9,515 bases of DNA. It comes from a bacterium. Its GTDB lineage: Bacteria > Blakebacterota > Blakebacteria > Blakebacterales > Blakebacteraceae. The stretch is taken from assembly GCA_025774205.1 (NCBI GenBank), contig JALGWK010000158.1, positions 1 through 9,515 of the forward strand. Direction: 5' to 3'. Numbering within the stretch: the stretch's first letter is position 1; each line of letters opens with the position of its first letter. The notes beneath the pieces are model-generated. The model was given only the letters and a program-made list of their open reading frames with translations, had not been told where the DNA came from and made no database searches. This document shows, piece after piece, positions 7,511-9,515 of the stretch. A program made the position numbers and the translations under genes.

Positions 7511-8392
7511 TCAGAAGTCGTAGCTGGCCATACCGATGGTGATGCCCGAACCGACCGTGAGAAAGACCGCCCGGGTACCCGCTTCGATCAGGCCTGCCTC
7601 CCGGGCGTAATGCAGGGCGAGAATCGGTGAGGTGGTCAGCGTATCGCCGTAGAGAGAGAAGACGTCCACGACCTTCTCGGGCGCCAATCCGAGGGCATCC
7701 GGTAAGCCCGCGATGAAGCCGGCCGATGGCTGTGACGGGATGACCAGATCTATCCCGTCCCGGTCGGTCTTCTCGCTCTCCAGCAGTTCATCCCACACAT
7801 CCGGGAGGAGTGAGAGGCAGGTCCGGTCGAGGTCTTCATCCCGGTGGATATGGAGCTGGCCCCTCTCAACGGTGAGCGTCACGGCTGAGCGTGAGAGATC
7901 GTGATGCTGGTCAAAGGTCCTGAACAGGAAGGCGCCGAAGCCGCGGTCCGGGGTGGGGGAGAGGTCGAGCATGATGGCCGCGCCGCTGGCCGTGATGGCT
8001 GAATCGGGATCGGGAATCTTGTCGGTGTTCACTTCGCTGGCGATGGCCAGGCCGGTCCGGATCGCTCCGCTCTGCATCATGGTGGTCAGCACGTGCAGGG
8101 CATTGAGCATGCCGCAGTTGCCGTTCAACAGGTCGAAGGAGGCCGTCTGCCGGCGCTGGAATTCGACGTTGATGCCCAGCTTGTTCTGGATGTAGACGGC
8201 GAAGGCCGGTTCGGCATAGTGGCGGTCGCGGTGAACCCCGGCATTGATGAGTATCTCCACGTCGACCGGGAGGTACTGTGAGGAGCCGAGGCAGCTGGAA
8301 CCGGCTTTGGCGGCTAAGCCGAGTGAACCCGGTTTCCAGGGGCCGTTACGGGGCAGGCTGACTCCGACGCTCTCTATCCGGCTGCGCAGCAT
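7511..8392 (-). CDS. FabH-like thiolase-fold protein with altered catalytic triad (probable non-catalytic ketosynthase partner)
   Basis: A 293-residue relative of ketoacyl-ACP synthase III, encoded 3 bases after the intact paralogue. It shares the opening RIES(L/V)G(I/V) and aligns around FDLLNGNCGMLNAL, IPSQPSAGF, SLYGDTLTTS and the C-terminal GSGITIGMASY. At the three catalytic positions it differs: Asn92 replaces the nucleophilic Cys (Cys93 is one residue later), Ser220 replaces the His of HQA, and Asp250 replaces the Asn of YGN. The N-terminal region before the active site is about 28 residues shorter and lacks the TGIRERR block that in FabH lies near the acyl/CoA entrance. It cannot work by the normal Claisen mechanism. 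By analogy with PqsB in PqsBC, or with chain-length factors, it probably pairs with the upstream enzyme; this is inference. The frame is clean and unbroken, so it is not a decaying copy. ATG 8390-8392 follows a G-run 8 bases upstream. Confidence 0.85.
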   Translation of the reverse strand: MLRSRIESVGVSLPRNGPWKPGSLGLAAKAGSSCLGSSQYLPVDVEILINAGVHRDRHYAEPAFAVYIQNKLGINVEFQRRQTASFDLLNGNCGMLNALHVLTTMMQSGAIRTGLAIASEVNTDKIPDPDSAITASGAAIMLDLSPTPDRGFGAFLFRTFDQHHDLSRSAVTLTVERGQLHIHRDEDLDRTCLSLLPDVWDELLESEKTDRDGIDLVIPSQPSAGFIAGLPDALGLAPEKVVDVFSLYGDTLTTSPILALHYAREAGLIEAGTRAVFLTVGSGITIGMASYDF

Positions 8393-8395
8393 CTT

Positions 8396-9457
8396 CTATT
8401 CCCCCCCGCCGTGATGATGGCGGTACCGTTCGGCCAGATCATCCATGGTATAGGTGGCATGGGTGATCACGATGCCGGAGGCGCCGCTGACGAAGAGGAT
8501 CCGGTGATCGTGGTCGATCGTCCCGTTCCTCATGAATTCATCGAGTACGACGAAATGACTCGTGGTGGTGGTATTGCCGTAGACATCGCAGTTGTAAAGG
8601 TATTCGTGAGGCACTTCTTCACCGATGAACTTCGCGACCTCCTTCACACCCCGTTTCACCACCCGTACCGAGGCCTGATGCGCGATGCCGTAGTCCACAT
8701 CAGCGAGACTCCAGCCGGTCCGTTCGACGGCCTTCTTCAGGTACTGGGGAAAGTGCTCGGCGCCCTTCCGCTGCAGGCCGATCGCATTCGTGATCAGGAT
8801 GCCGCCGGGACCGCGCTGGGAAGGGGTCGAGTAGCAGTACTGGTTGTGCTTCGCGCCGGTCACCATCTCGAGGTAGTGGAATCCGTACCGGTCATCGTCG
8901 TTCCGGTCGAGGATCACCGCCGCGCCGGCGTCACCCAGGGTGAGCGCAGCCAGCTGTCCGTCAAAGGTGTGCCGGATCTCCCGGGTCGCCGTCTCGGCCA
9001 GGGGCCAGTTGTACTCACCGCTCACCACCATGCCGCACTTGATGACGCCTGCTCGAAGGAAACTCTCCAGTATCAGGATGCCGTTGAACATGCCCGCACA
9101 GGCGTTGACGACGTCGAAATTGAGGGCGTTCGAGGCGCCGACAGCTCTTCTGATGGCGACACTGGTCGCCGGGTCGAAATCGACTTCCTGCTCACGGTTG
9201 TATTTCGAGATGCTGGTGCAGATGATCAGGCCGAGATCTTCGGCGCTGTAACGCGATAGTTCGAGGGCCCGTTCGGCCGCTCTGACGCCGAGGTCGACCG
9301 CGTATTCCCCCTCGGCCACCCTCCGCTCCCTGATGCCGGTGATGCGCTCAAGGTCGAGACGGGGCCGACGTCGACAGCGGTCGAGCAGGTCACTGGTGGT
9401 TAGTTTCGCAGGCGGCAGATAGATGCCGAGGCTCTCGATCCTGGCGTTTCCCGTCAT
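8396..9457 (-). CDS. FabH-like 3-oxoacyl-ACP synthase III family protein (catalytically intact)
   Basis: A 353-residue thiolase-fold condensing enzyme; FabH is usually about 320. The triad is complete: Cys120 in NACAGM, His260 in AHQAS, Asn295 in YGNTTTTS. The N-terminal half has the family block ITGIRERRVAEGEYAVDLG, and GDAGAAVIL (about 175-183) matches the conserved core. Such enzymes load an acyl group on Cys and condense it, usually with malonyl-ACP. The primer and product cannot be told, and a role outside primary fatty-acid synthesis is likely given the neighbours. The tail DLAERYRHHHGGGE is an extension beyond the fold. ATG 9455-9457 overlaps the stop of an upstream frame (ATGA). GGAGG lies 12 bases before the start, which is rather far, so coupling may help initiation. 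The paralogous altered-triad gene follows after 3 bases. OleA-like or other FabH-like secondary-metabolite enzymes are alternatives within the superfamily. Confidence 0.93.
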   Translation of the reverse strand: MTGNARIESLGIYLPPAKLTTSDLLDRCRRRPRLDLERITGIRERRVAEGEYAVDLGVRAAERALELSRYSAEDLGLIICTSISKYNREQEVDFDPATSVAIRRAVGASNALNFDVVNACAGMFNGILILESFLRAGVIKCGMVVSGEYNWPLAETATREIRHTFDGQLAALTLGDAGAAVILDRNDDDRYGFHYLEMVTGAKHNQYCYSTPSQRGPGGILITNAIGLQRKGAEHFPQYLKKAVERTGWSLADVDYGIAHQASVRVVKRGVKEVAKFIGEEVPHEYLYNCDVYGNTTTTSHFVVLDEFMRNGTIDHDHRILFVSGASGIVITHATYTMDDLAERYRHHHGGGE

Positions 9458-9515
9458 TCCCCGGTGGTCCCTCCCCTGAAGTATCTGCTGTAATGATCCT
9501 TTCGCGCGCTCAGCG
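9454..9515 (-). CDS. C-terminal end of an unidentified upstream gene (partial)
   Basis: An open minus-strand frame enters from the window edge and ends at TGA 9454-9456, overlapping the ketosynthase ATG in an ATGA. Only 19 codons are visible, reading LSARKDHYSRYFRGGTTGE, too few to name a family. The four-base overlap repeats the arrangement seen at the sulfatase/GH123 junction, which favours a real gene at the head of the same operon. It could also be a chance open frame. Confidence 0.45.
   Translation of the reverse strand, partial: LSARKDHYSRYFRGGTTGE

Noticed and set aside
8411-9259. 282-codon plus-strand open frame opposite the ketosynthase
   Set aside because: It is antisense to a gene with full catalytic motifs. 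Its sequence is a repetitive Asp/Val/Gly/His mix typical of a GC-rich shadow frame, with no recognisable motif.

Overview
The window is a high-GC bacterial segment. It carries one convergent gene at the left edge and a string of genes on the minus strand. The mix of a DUF1080 (3-keto-disaccharide hydrolase) domain, a Tat-exported arylsulfatase, a GH123/DUF4091-type glycoside hydrolase, a PA-domain M28 peptidase and a soluble PAS hybrid histidine kinase is typical of environmental polysaccharide and glycoprotein degraders. Planctomycetota, Lentisphaerota, Verrucomicrobiota, Latescibacterota or Hydrogenedentes-like lineages would fit. This is inferred from gene content only; there is no rRNA or marker gene to settle it. 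I see no tRNA, rRNA, CRISPR array, insertion sequence or phage gene.

Layout. The plus strand holds only the C-terminal part of a DUF1080 protein (to 488). Ten bases later it meets the 3' end of a minus-strand PAS-PAS-HisKA-HATPase-REC hybrid kinase (499-2439). The other minus-strand genes, in order of transcription, are: the last codons of an unidentified gene (9454-9515); a FabH-like ketosynthase with an intact Cys-His-Asn triad (8396-9457); a second, shorter FabH-like protein in which all three catalytic positions are changed (7511-8392); a Tat/lipoprotein-type sulfatase (5952-7469); a GH123-like glycoside hydrolase split by a frameshift (4253-5955); and a secreted M28 peptidase (2603-4180). 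A 163-base gap with an inverted repeat and a possible promoter then precedes the kinase.

How the genes may work together. Junctions in the upper part are very tight: a 4-base ATGA overlap into the first ketosynthase, a 3-base gap to the second, about 41 bases to the sulfatase, and another ATGA overlap into the GH123 gene. This looks like one translationally coupled transcription unit from beyond 9515 to at least 4253. The sulfatase, GH123 protein and M28 peptidase would act outside the cytoplasm on sulfated sugars, N-acetylhexosamine-type glycans and peptides. The ketosynthase pair is cytoplasmic and its product is unknown.

Most worth following is the adjacent catalytic/non-catalytic ketosynthase pair. 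It recalls heterodimers such as PqsC/PqsB or the KS/chain-length-factor pairs, and it sits in an unexpected hydrolase context. Two proteins also carry notable damage or divergence: the GH123 gene has a frameshift and appears to lack a short segment just before its catalytic Asp-Glu, and the kinase keeps its phospho-accepting His but has altered ATP-binding boxes.
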